A DNA stretch of 64,000 nt. Source: Datisca glomerata. Lineage: Eukaryota > Streptophyta > Magnoliopsida > Cucurbitales > Datiscaceae. Within the stretch, counting starts at the first letter, position 1, and the number at the start of each line of letters is the position of its first letter. The translations under genes and the position numbers were made by a program. Below are positions 1 to 10,859 of the stretch, piece after piece. The notes beneath the pieces were generated by a model that had not been told where the DNA came from, did no database searches, and was given only the letters and a program-made list of their open reading frames with translations. The stretch is from positions 1,419,194-1,483,193 of the forward strand of contig QANY01013583.1 in the NCBI GenBank assembly GCA_003255025.1, written 5' to 3'.

Positions 1-7
1 TGCTCAA

Positions 8-1957
8 GGTAGATATTATAATTTCTCCGGTCCAATACTTTAAAAATACACATTTTATTTTTTGATCTATATATTAATCTAAGATTATGTATATGATTTG
101 AAAAATAGCTCATGTATTAAAAATAAGAAAAAGAGTCTAATGACTAAAAATAATAAAAAATGAGCATAATGACTAAAAATAAAAAGTGTAGCCCTAAATT
201 TGTCTATAAATAGAGAGGATGTCTTCACTTGAAAGAGATGTCTTTTAGAGAGAGAATGATAGGTCTTTTGGAGAGAGAATGAGAGATCTTGAGATAGAAA
301 GATAAGATATCTTTTTTTAGAAAGAGAGTGAGTGAGTGAGAAATAAAAGAGATTTTCTAAGAGAGTTCACATTCCTATTCATATATTCATCTTCGCTTAT
401 TCTTTTTATTAAGATAATTTAAATTTCTTGCATCTTAGCTAACGAGATATCTTGCTCACTATTCTTCATCATTTCTCATTCATACTCATGTAATGTATAT
501 TATTTGTTTCTTTTTTCATATATAAATATTTGTTCATTCTTCTTCATTTTTTACTCTTAATCTTGAGTTTTATTTCAACGCATTGGTAATTTTTTGTGTC
601 TTATCAACTCAATCAATGATAATGATGATAAAACCTTTGAATGGTGTAAATTAACTTAATGTGAATTAACATTTTTTATGACACTTGTTTGTACTAATTA
701 TTGTCCATGATCATTATTTTACTAGTTGATTGACAATGATGTAAAATAAAAATAATAATAATTAGTAAACTAAGTAGTTCAAAAAAACAAATAAGTATAT
801 TTATATCTCAAAACAATATTCTATTTTTATTTTGAAATTTTATTCATCATTTTTACCTGACGCACGATTTAATTAGTTACTGTCCGTAATTTTTTACTAT
901 TTGAATAACAATTATTGAATAAAAGAGAATAATGGTAACTTGTAGACTATTGAGTAAAAAATAAGGAGTATAATTATACCAATTATGTATATATAAATAT
1001 ATAAATATATATATATATATATATACATTGCGAATTCCACCTTCGTTTCTTTTGTTTTGTACCCACCAAATCCGGATTGCTTAAAGAGAAACACTCGTTT
1101 TCTTTCTATTGAAATTTNATATTTATATATATATATATATTTATTTATTTATTTATTTATTTCAACTTCCCCCTTTTTGATCGTTTTCCTTCTTAGAACA
1201 TGTTTATTTTGTATTTATTTCACTTCATTATCATCCTTTTATCAACTTCACTTTTTACCATTATTTATCAACTTCACTTTTTACCATTATTTATTTATAA
1301 TTATTATTTTTCTTATTTCTTATTCATTTATGTATCATTGTCATATTATCATACTTATAACATATTTATTGTCTCATTTTTCGATCATTAGAGTAAATGT
1401 TTGTATATGTATGGATTAAAAACTTATTAATTAAATTTTAATTTTAATTTCATTATTTAATTTTCACTAAAAAAAATTCGATAACCGATTTTGAGATTTT
1501 GGGGATACCAAACTTTTCGAATTACTAAGGTGAGGAGTTATTCTCGGGACCGAGAATAACTCCAATAATGTTTTGATTTTAAAATAATATAATAAAAAGA
1601 TAAAAAATAACTTTTAAATTGTTTTTGTACCGTCCATTAATGGTAATTTATTTTGATTCATTTTATGATACAAAAACATACCTAATGAGACAATCAAAAA
1701 TGAATTTCTTTAACCTTGTTTTAAAATATTATTTGGAGAGTATCTGATAAAATTTGATAACCATTTTAATAATGTGTGTTGTGGGGGTCAATACATTCCC
1801 CACATACAAATGACTCCCGAATCAATTTTGAGTTTTCGTAAACTAAAATTTTTGTTGGGTGACCAATCATATCCTAAAATGATTGGGTACGACCTGAATT
1901 TTTTTTTTCTAAAATGATTTTTCAATCACCGCTTGACATCACATCTGCGATGTGACA
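8..1957 (+). mobile_element. Tat-type (Ty3/gypsy) LTR, probably solo
   Basis: The sequence matches, in opposite orientation, the LTRs at 36135-38273, 42507-44362 and 53212-55226. Shared blocks are the start GTAGATA..ATAATTTCTCCGG, the lines of 'agtc..atgactaaaaataa' repeats, the TATAAATAG box, CT/GA-rich repeats, and near the end the 'cattccccacatacaaatgactc' block and the TGTGACA terminus. The first TG is mutated to GG. No primer-binding site or gag leader follows position 1957, unlike the LTR at 36135, so I infer a solo LTR. Possible target duplications CTCAA (3-7) and GACAA (1958-1962) agree at only 3 of 5 bases. One undetermined base (N) lies at 1118, next to a (TA)n tract near 990-1024. 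Confidence 0.75.
204..213 (+). promoter_or_regulatory. LTR TATA box
   Basis: CTATAAATAG lies about 200 bp into the LTR, directly before the GA-rich repeats. The same box occurs at the matching place in the minus-oriented copies (44136-44145, 44859-44868, 54993-55002), so it is probably the element's own promoter. Confidence 0.55.
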
Positions 1958-2690
1958 GACAATATATAAATATAAAGATTCTTATAGCTCTGATTTGGAA
2001 TCTATATTAAGTGAATATTTGGTCATTATCACTGCTAATTTTAGTTTGACTTTGGAAATATATTAAGTTTTCTAATCACCAATAATGCACCAAAATCAAA
2101 ATGGATCTAGAATGAGTTCCCAAATCAATCTTACAATAAATGCTAGTTCATATTAAAACATCATTGATATTATATGAAGTTCTTGTTTATTGACTTAATC
2201 AAATAAATCCCCAAATTTATGGCTCCTATGATCTCTAAACCAAATTGTTGCTATTTGAAAAAAGGCTTCAATTTATTTTTCCATTGTACATATTATAATA
2301 TTTTTTCTCTTCTGAAGAGAAAGATTGTTATAGGTTATGCCATTGACAAAGTATATCTAAAATTTCGACCCAAACCAATATCATAAAGTACTTGGATAAG
2401 TAATTAGCAATCTGATTACGATATTACAAATTATCAATAAATAAAGGAAAACGGCATTGAACACGACTTGTACAGCTTCACGATCCACGAGAAGACCAAA
2501 TAAGTCCCAACCTAAAATTATCCAATAAATCTAGATCAGTGGCCCTTGAAGGTGCTGAAGTCGTGCTTTATACCACTGCCAATAAACCAAATTCTTAATA
2601 CAAGTGACAATAAGCTATCAGTTCTCCATCTCGGCTATCAATGAGGATAATAGCTCATCGTAGTTAATCTAAAATATAATTATACTCGTT
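1958..2690. other. AT-rich spacer without recognisable gene
   Basis: I see no coding region, repeat array or element end here. The sequence is AT-rich single-copy-looking DNA between the LTR and a short purine/pyrimidine-rich patch (2720-2815) that can fold on itself. Confidence 0.5.
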
Positions 2691-2929
2691 AGATCTATGA
2701 AAGGAAATTTCTAGCTTTACTTGAAGGAGAGAGAAAAAGAGACTAGGAGGAGAGAGAAAATAAAAAAAATATTTCTCCTCTCTCTCCACTCACTTGTTTC
2801 TCTTTCTAATATTAAAACTTTTATCATGCGGAAATTTTTCCACCATGAATGTTGGGTCTTTGTGATCCTGAATTTAGAGCAAATCAGGTCACACAAAGAC
2901 AGTCAATCACAAGTTTTAATATTTTTATT

Positions 2930-4060
2930 TATTCACCTACAATGTTGAAGGGCTCACAAAAAATATACAAGGATGGCTCACCTACAATGTAGAATGGCTC
3001 ACCTAAATATATAAAATTAATATTTCTTGAAGGGGTTCACCTAAAATGTAGAGGGGCTCATCTAAATGTATAAAATTAATATTTCTTGAAGGGGTTCACC
3101 TAAAATGTAGAGGGGCTCACCTAAATATACAAAATTAATATTTCTTGAAGGAATTCACTAAAAATGTACATGGGTTCGCTTGGAATGTAGAGGTGTTTAC
3201 AAAAATTGTCCAAGAATTCACCTGTAATGTAGAGGGGATTCACCAAATTATGCAAAATTAATAATCATTGGAGGTGTTCACCTAAAATATAGTGAGATTC
3301 ACAAAAAATGTATAGGGGTTCACCTGGAATATAGAGAGATTCACCAAAATGTACAATATTAATAATTATTGAAGATGTTCACATAAAATGTAGTGGGGGT
3401 TCACCAAAAAAGTATTGGGGTTCATCCAAAATGTAGAGGGGTGCTCCAAAATGTACCAAATTAATATTTTTTAAGAGATTCACCTTTAATGTCCTCAATA
3501 TAGAGGGGTTCACATAAATGTACAAAAGTTGACTTTGTACCTTAAGGTGAACCCCTTTACATTAGAGGTTAATCCATTTACATTAGAGGTGAACCCACGT
3601 ACATTTCAGGTGAATCTCTACTACATTTTTTGTGAACCCTTCCAAAAATATTAAATTTGTACATTTTGGTGAACCCTTCTACATTTCAGGTGAACCCTTG
3701 TATTTTTAGGTGAATTACACTACGTTTTAGGTAAATCCCTCTAAAAAATATTAATTTTGTATATCTTGGTGAACATTTTTCCATTCCAGGTGAACTGTTG
3801 TACATTTTAGGTGAAGTCCACTACATTTTAGATGAACCCCTCCAAGAAATATTAATTTTGTATATTTTGGTGAACCCCTCTACATTCCAGGTGAACCACT
3901 TGTACATCTTAGATGAACCCCACTACATTCTAGGTGAACCCCTCCAAAAACTATTTAATTTATACATTTAGGTGAACCCCTCTACATTTTAGGTGAAACC
4001 CTTTTACATTTGTGGTGAGCCCCCTACATTTTAGGTGAACACCTCCAAGAAAATGTATTT
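2930..4060. repeat. Fold-back array: two inverted arms of GGTTCACCT tandem repeats
   Basis: From about 2930 to 3530 the plus strand carries repeated blocks such as GGGGTTCACCTAAAATGTAG, interspersed with ATGTACAAAATTAATATTTC. From about 3540 to 4060 the same blocks appear as their reverse complement (CTACATTTTAGGTGAACCCC, GAAATATTAATTTTGTA). The centre lies near 3520-3545, where GTACAAAAGTTGACTTTGTAC is itself nearly palindromic. Each arm is about 550-600 bp. The arms are diverged but the consensus is the same, so a transcript could fold into a long imperfect hairpin. No transposase is seen inside it. It could be a fold-back transposon or an inverted duplication of a minisatellite. Confidence 0.8.
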
Positions 4061-4127
4061 TTTAAATTTTAGTGAATACCTTAAGAATTTGTTGTACATT
4101 CTACAAATTCATTGAACCTCTAAAATT

Positions 4128-4345
4128 CCAATCACCACTCAACAGGTCCCAGTTGCCACTCAAAAGCCCCTAATTGCCATCCTAAAGGTGTTAGTCACAT
4201 TTTCATGTCCAATCGCTATATATTAAGCTCTAATAGCCATCGTTCACCCTAATCCCCACAACAACTACGGAGATCGCCATGTATGGTTCTAAGCGCCATC
4301 GAAACGGTTCTAATCCCCACCCAAATGGCTCTAATCACCATGTCC
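4128..4345 (+). repeat. Minisatellite of about 20-21 bp
   Basis: About eleven units with the pattern AAT(C/T)(G/A)CCA(T/C)C....GGCTCT follow each other from 'aatcaccactcaacaggtcc' to 'aatcaccatgtcccctat'. Unit length is 18-21 bp and copies are well diverged. It directly follows the fold-back array and precedes 'aaaccctaaaa'. No open frame is maintained through it. Confidence 0.65.
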
Positions 4346-4790
4346 CCTATAAACCCTAAAATTGTTAATTTTTTAATTAATTAATGTATACTGGGAAAAA
4401 CACCGATAAAATTCAGAAAAAATCGTTCTCAGTGCATACATTCACGATATTCACTTGTATGTGAAATTAGATTGGATTAAGAATTCACGAACAATTAAAC
4501 ACTTATTCATAAACTCGATAAAAGTTTTCATTGATAATGTTGTTGTGCTTTTGTGACAAGTATCAAGCAAGATGAGTTTTCCCCATGTATAATTATAGGC
4601 CGTGATGTTATGATGGTCGGTAAATCATATTTATCGGTTTGATGAACACGTATAACCCCAACGTCAGATTCTACTGATAGATCGAACCTATCCACTGAAA
4701 GTTTGATATTAAACATTTAAATTTAATATTTTATTTTATAATTTTAACGCCATAAAATTTGAAAAATAACCCCATTTATATTTTTCATTT
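4346..4790. other. AT-rich spacer upstream of the PMD gene
   Basis: No coding potential is convincing here. It could hold the left terminal inverted repeat of the proposed Mutator-like element, but I cannot match it to a right end by eye. Confidence 0.4.
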
Positions 4791-4796
4791 ATGACC

Positions 4797-5141
4797 CTAT
4801 AAATATATTTTTTAAATCTAACCTTATTTTTTATAAAAATTAACCCCAAAATTAAAAAACCCTATTCCCCTTCTTCCATTCGATACTCACCATTCTCCCC
4901 TCTATCAACACTTCATTCTTCTTCATTCAAACACTCTATTCTTCGCCTTTCTTCATCATCTCTTCATCTTCATTTCTTCATAGCCCGAAAACTCATCAAA
5001 CCGCCTCCAACACAACACTGAGAGTTGTATTCACACAGCCCTTATAAACCCGAGTCAAACCCATGCCCAACCCGAGCTAAATCCGTCAAACCCGTGACCC
5101 AGACCCTATATCCTTCCAACATTGCCTGTTTTCACCAAAAA
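4797..5141 (+). promoter_or_regulatory. Putative core promoter and pyrimidine-rich leader of the PMD gene
   Basis: CTATAAATATA starts at 4797. A pyrimidine-rich tract (about 4862-4985, full of TTCTTCATC and CACTTCATTC) follows and reaches to within about 160 bases of the ATG at 5142. This spacing suits a plant TATA promoter with a CT-rich 5' leader. It is inferred from composition only. Confidence 0.4.
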
Positions 5142-7080
5142 ATGGCTAGAGGAAAGCATAAAGTTACAAAGGGAACGTTAAATTTAACTACACAGCCAAG
5201 TTCGAGCGGTTCGAAAGGGCCGTATGATACCACTAGTTATGGGGTGAAAACACTTCATCCAAAGAATCAAAATATTACTAGCCCTATTCTTCATCTTGCT
5301 CCAACAGAGCATATATCCCATCCAAACAAACAATATGTAAGTTTTTCTATAAAAACAATTTAGTTATTATGTGTTATATTGTTAAAACACCTAATATATA
5401 CTTGATTCGTTCCAGAAATTGGGTAATTTTTTATGTGATGATTGTAGAAATGTATGATTGTTGGTAGAAATATATGTCTTGGATGGAAAACTATAGCAAT
5501 TTCATGTGTGTCCGTAAGATGTTCGATGAAATGTCATAATAAATTATATGGCGTATTTATATCATTGTCTGTAATATGTTTGATAAAATGCCACATTGGG
5601 GTCTATATTATATTTATATGAATGGCCTTAACATGTTTGATAAAATGCTATATCCCATCCAAGGAAAAAAATGTAGTTTCTTTAACAAAATTTTTTGTTG
5701 TTATGTGTTATAATGTTAAACACCAAATAGATAGTTGAATCATTTTGAAAATTGAGTGTTTTTTATGTGATGCTTCTAGAAATTTATGATTATTGGTAGT
5801 GATATATGTTTCGGATGAAAAATTATAGTGTATGTTTATGTGCCCGTAATGTGTTCGACGAAATGTCTCAATAGGGATTATAGTTTATTGTCATTGCTTT
5901 CTTTGATATTTTTTTTCTATGTTATTCATCTTTATTTACATACCTTTTCACTTAGTCATGACTTAAATTTTGGTTTCTTAGGCTGAGTTCTATGATCTTG
6001 GTGTAATTGATAAGTATATTGAAAATGGGGCAGATGGATCGCGTCCTATTGAAAATCCTGGCCGAGAAATGGTAGGATACAATCCACACATTTCATATAG
6101 ATGACGTGGGTGAAATGATAACGACCCCATTGGACTTTGCTGCGATTATCGGGATAAAAGTCAAAGGTTGACAACTAGACTATGATTTGGAAATCTACAA
6201 CAATAAAAAGGCATTGTGAAAGCTAGTCGATAAACCGTTGTTGAAGCTTAGAGAAAAAAAAGTTAGTTATTAATGGATTTTTTATAATTATGTTAATTAC
6301 AAGTGTAATACTCCTGAGAAGTAGGAAATTTTGACAAGATTTATTCTTTTGGTGCTTTTAGGAAGTGCATTTTTTGCGACAAGAACAACAAAGTTTATTT
6401 GTACTTCCTCCCCAGCCTAGAGAAAATAGATGAGATACGAGAGTGTAATTGAGGTGGTTCGGCGTTGTTCGTATTGTATTGCAATATAGGCGTTTTTTGC
6501 TGCAGTAAAAGTGTAGAGATTGAGGGTTTTTGGAGAGCATGAGAGGTATGTGCTTGAGAGTACTTTTCGTGTTATGGGTGGGCCAAGCACGTTGGATAGA
6601 CATTGATGTTGGAACAAGGGATGTTGCTCACTACCTAAAAGAATTCCTTGTTAAACTTCAATATGTGAAGCCCAATAAGGTATGTGTTTTATTCTATAAA
6701 TTCTTATATTGTCCCCCTCTTGAGTATGAATAATGTTTTACTGACAAACTATTTGTTTTTAAACTTGTAGATCAATCGGAAACCTTAGGGACAACGTGAA
6801 AACTTGCCTGACCATTACATCAACAGTATACCTACTACCACCATAAGAATCTTGTTGTAAGGACTTGTTGGAAGAGCATGATACTTGGGTGAGCGCGTCT
6901 CATGGCAGAGTTTGGGAACCAAGGTGTCGTACATCCTAGACAGACCTTCAGCTTAAATGTTATGTGATCAACCATTCACCAGAGAGGATCTGATTGTTGG
7001 TCTTGGAGGTTTTAGAGTGACACACTTCATCGATAATGCATATGGCGATGTCGAATATGCTTATGATGAATTCTGAAAAA
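5142..7080 (+). pseudogene. Plant mobile domain (PMD, aminotransferase-like/MAIN-like) gene, degenerate
   Basis: Exon 1 (5142-5336) reads MARGKHKVTKGTLNL and on without stops for 65 codons. It ends at a GTAAG donor, and a phase-0 intron leads to an acceptor at 5980-5981 and AEFYDLGVIDKYIENGADGS. Further on I can read PMD hallmarks across frames and stops: FHIDDVGEMITTPLDFAAII (about 6090-6150), GFWRA.EVCA.EYFSCYGW (about 6525-6585), and YLGERVSWQSLGTKVSYILD then FTREDLIVGLGGF with HFIDNAYGD (about 6885-7060). A second intron looks likely at 6679-6769 (GTATGT...TTGTAG). PMD proteins occur both as host genes such as MAIN and within plant transposons. Several in-frame stops and frameshifts show it is dead. 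The first intron holds a direct duplication of about 330 bp. The MULE transposase follows on the same strand. Confidence 0.7.
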
Positions 7081-7399
7081 AGTAATTGTTTTAGAACTAT
7101 GATGGGGCATCTTCATCTTCGCAGGTGCAAAACGTCTCTAATGGTTTTTAAATATAAAAGATTGCTTATATTTTTATACAATGTAGATTTTCAACTCTAA
7201 CTAAGTGATCGGCTACACCTTATAGGTAATGTTTGTTTAGTTTTCTTTAATTTTTTACCATTATGTATAAGTTACATGCTTTGTAAGTAATTATCATCAA
7301 CTTCAACTATTTGTTTTTCAATTTAGTTAAGCATCTTTAAAGATAATCCATCCCGATGTATCTATAAACCTGGGTGAGACGAGTACGCGATCGGGTGGA

Positions 7400-9720
7400 C
7401 CACATTAGCAAGCTTGCGAGATGAGGATGTCATTGGTGAAATATTTGATACATTACAAGAGGACAAAGATTTCTACTATACATATGCAGGCGATGTTGGG
7501 TTCAGTTATGAAAATATAATAAACATAAGAACACAGAGGAGGAAACTATGTTACGGAGATGGGTTTGCTCAAACAAATAAGTACGGGAGAAAAAAATATA
7601 TATGGGAAGAGAGGACGTCACGCGAGAACCAGGACGCTTGACAATGGTGGATTGTTGTGCTTGTTTTAGAATAAACTTCAATGGAAGATGAAAAAACTGG
7701 TCGTTAGAGATTTTGAAGCTAAGCACAACCATTCCACCTCCTCATCAGAGGACGTGCCCTTTCTTTGATCCAATATAGTAGTGAATGAAGAGGACACGGC
7801 TCAGGCAAGAGGATTGCACAATGTTGGTGTTAGGCTAAGCCAAGTGTCTGATTACAAGGTCAAGCAAACAGTTACGAGAATGTGGGGTTCTTAAAAATGG
7901 ATCTCTACAATAAGATGGACAGCAGCAAAAATCACAGGTAATCGAAACTGATTCAGAGGTAGCTCTTGCTTTTTTATTGCAAAATTGAAGATGGAGCTGA
8001 ATATGTATTGCAAATACAACATTGACACATACAAGACGAATGTATTGCAAATGCAAATACAAACATGACTCTCTGGCAAATTTATTCTGGGCAGACTCGA
8101 CGTGCCAAGTTGACTATCACTATTTCAGTGATGTATTGATGTTTGATACAACCTACAAGATGAATGTATATAAGAAACCGCTCATGATTTTCTTTGGCGT
8201 GAACAATCACTACAAGACCACGGTATTTGGTTGCGCGTTATTGGTTGATGAGACTGCTGAAACCTATCAATGGGTACTAAGGACTTTCTTGGATGCCATG
8301 AAAAACAAGATGCCTCAATCGATCATTATAGATGGGGATAAGACAATGCGTAAAGAAAACAAGATGGTGCTCTCCAATTGTAATCATCGACTTTATGCAT
8401 GGCATCTCAAACGAAATGCCCAATCAAATGTGCATAACCCAGAATTTATATAGGCTTTCAAGAGAGTCATGTTTGATGTCCTCACTGAGGAGGATTTCAA
8501 AGAGAATGGGATCGTTTGATAGAGTCGTTCAACCTTAGGCAAAATAAATGGGTACAATGGATGTATGTGAATTATGAACGCTAGGTAGAGACCTTCTAAC
8601 ACGGAAAATTCTTTGCGTTCATGAGAATGATGCAACGATCTAAAGGTATGAACAATATGAACATATATCTCTACTAATTTGTTGAGCGTCTATCTAAATT
8701 ATTTGAATCGTGCTACAATTTGATCGAGCATTGGCACGTATTTGACACGCGGAGAGGTTGGACGATTTCAAGGTGACAAATAAACACATGTGCTTCAGAC
8801 ACACTTGCATGCGTTGGAGCAACATGCGGCAAATGTATTAACCCACAAATTGTTTAAATGTGTGCGAAAGGAGATTACGGGTGAGACAACGTTTATAGTT
8901 TGTGCTTTACACATGATAGAAAGGTTTGAAATTATTTATTTGTTGAGTTTAGGGTGCCAAATGACTCATACGTAGTGACACGTGTTCAAACACTTGATAC
9001 ACTAAAGTACAATTGTGCCAATTTTGAATTAGTAGGGATACTGTGTCATCATATGTTCATTGTTATAAAAGTTGAACACATGCCAAAGATCCCATACTAG
9101 ACCGGTGGCAGATCACTGCGAAGAGTAATATGCTACCAACCGGGTCAAGCCATTCTCATCTCGGATATAGATAAGATAGTAATGATTCGGTACAATTCAA
9201 ACGAATCAGCTATCAAACGACTTGCTCATTTTGCATCAAAATCAAGGGAATGGTCAACTCGAGCGAAAGTGGAGATTGGGATGATGTATGCAACAAAATG
9301 AGACCTTGTGGAATGAGACGGTCATCAATGAACATGATGTGAAGCACGAGGATGGTGTAGGGTTTCAAAGAGGCCCTGTTCAAGACCCGATAATTATGAA
9401 GACAAAGGGTAACCAAGATGCCAGCTCCAGTAAAGCACGACCAACCACCCGTCGATGTGGATGCCACGATGCCATATGATATTTTTGATGATCTAACGTG
9501 CAAGGTGTACAGGCAACATGGGTTTCCGGACAAGGTGCGTCCCACGAACAACCAACATTTCAATACCCATTCAATGTGCAAGGTGCTTACCAAGTCCCGT
9601 TATTCAACCAATTTACGTACCCACCACCATTTAATGCACAAGGTGAGTACCCTATGTAAACACAAACATCCCTTACTGGAACAATTTTTTTGTATCCCCC
9701 ACCGCAGTAAATGTATATTT
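7400..9720 (+). pseudogene. FAR1/FHY3-related Mutator-like (MULE) transposase, degenerate
   Basis: Read in order over several frames. A FAR1-type N-terminal DNA-binding region lies at about 7414-7740 (GEIFDTLQEDKDFYYTYAGD, VGFSYENI, then CCACFRINF). A linker matching 'GLHNVGVRLSQVSDYKV' lies at about 7810-7870. The MULE catalytic domain is open from 8022 to 8453 (143 codons): LFWADST, FDTTYK (Asp at residue 42), ETYQWVLRTFLDAM, and IIIDGDKTM with the second Asp. The family's C..H motif reads HRLYAWH, so the cysteine is replaced by tyrosine. A SWIM-like region (about 8990-9110; GILCHHMF-like, broken) and a Pro/Gln-rich tail up to about 9660 complete the usual layout. Frameshifts and stops outside the catalytic block make it non-functional. 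FAR1-type proteins are domesticated or active MULE transposases; here the flanking PMD and Ulp1 genes favour a transposon. Confidence 0.85.
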
Positions 9721-9789
9721 TGGTATTAACTTACTTTCATAGTATTTTGAGAATGTTAATATATAAATATGTTAGTTATGTGAATAAGA

Positions 9790-10180
9790 TAACAATCACT
9801 GCACACAACAACTTGCAAAGTTCAAACATCTAAGTTGCAAAATATAAGTTAACCGGATAATATAACAATCACTATACACAATAACTTGCAAAATCTATTT
9901 ATTCATAAGTGTAAACAATAATTCTGCAAAGTCTATTTATCATCACTGTACACATTAACTTCAAAAATCTTCATATTTATTATTGTACACAATAATTCTG
10001 CAAAATCTATTTCTCATCACTATGCACGATAACTTACAAACGCCCCCCCCCCTTTTATAACTGTACACAATAATATACAAAATCTGTTTATCATCCTTAT
10101 ACACAATAACTTACAAAAATCTATTTATCTTCACCATACACAATAATCATATAGAAAATATTACACAATAATGTATACAA
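9790..10180 (+). repeat. Tandem array, about 36-45 bp units
   Basis: About nine diverged units share TGTACACAATAACTTGC followed by AAAATCTATTTATCATCAC. A run of about eleven C residues interrupts it near 10041-10051. The array lies directly 3' of the MULE transposase frame and may be part of its 3' untranslated region or of the element's interior. Confidence 0.7.
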
Positions 10181-10398
10181 TATATCTATCCCTTCATTTT
10201 TTTCCTCTTCGCCATCCTTTGCTTCAAAGTAAGACTCGTCTTCGATGGTTCCTAGTCTCTAAAACAGATGAGTTCTTACTATAAAATTGGTCAACGCACT
10301 CATGTATCATTGCATACATACTGGTTGAACAATGGTTGACGATCTTCAACATAATCTCACATCAAAGATCGTGCAATTTCAATTCCTGTGAAAATATT

Positions 10399-10848
10399 TT
10401 GAATATTCACAAAACTATCATACAACTCAACAATTCAATAATGACAGCCACAAATGAGCAAATCCAAAACAATAAAAAAAATTCTCAATTACATAACTAT
10501 AAGAACCCTAACTCCAAACTAAAACTATACGAAAAATAGAGCTCTCAAGCTTGAATATTCACTAAACTATCATACACCTCAACAATTCAATAGTGACAGC
10601 CACAAATGAGAAAATCCAGAACAATCAGAAAATTCTCAATTACATAACTAAAGGAACCCTAACTCTAAACTAAACTAAAATAAAAAACAGAGCTCTCAAG
10701 CTTGAATATTCACCAAACTATCATTACACCTCAACAAATTCAATTATGACAATAAAAAATGAGAAAATGTAGAACAATTAGAAAATTCCTAATTGTAGAA
10801 CTAAAAGAACCCCAAACTAAAACAAATAGAAAATAGAGCTCTCAAGTT
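10399..10848 (+). repeat. Three direct repeats of about 150 bp
   Basis: Units start at 10399, 10551 and 10702 (TTGAATATTCAC.AAACTATC) and each ends in AGAGCTCTCAAG. The period is 151-152 bp; the third copy is shorter (about 145 bp) and the most diverged. The array separates the two convergent pseudogenes. No coding frame is conserved between copies. Confidence 0.85.
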
Positions 10849-10859
10849 TATTAAAATGA

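Noticed and set aside
912..1419. Overlapping hydrophobic frames on both strands near 1.0-1.4 kb
   Set aside because: They arise from (TA)n and TTTATTTA simple sequence within the LTR and contain an undetermined base. No protein family fits.
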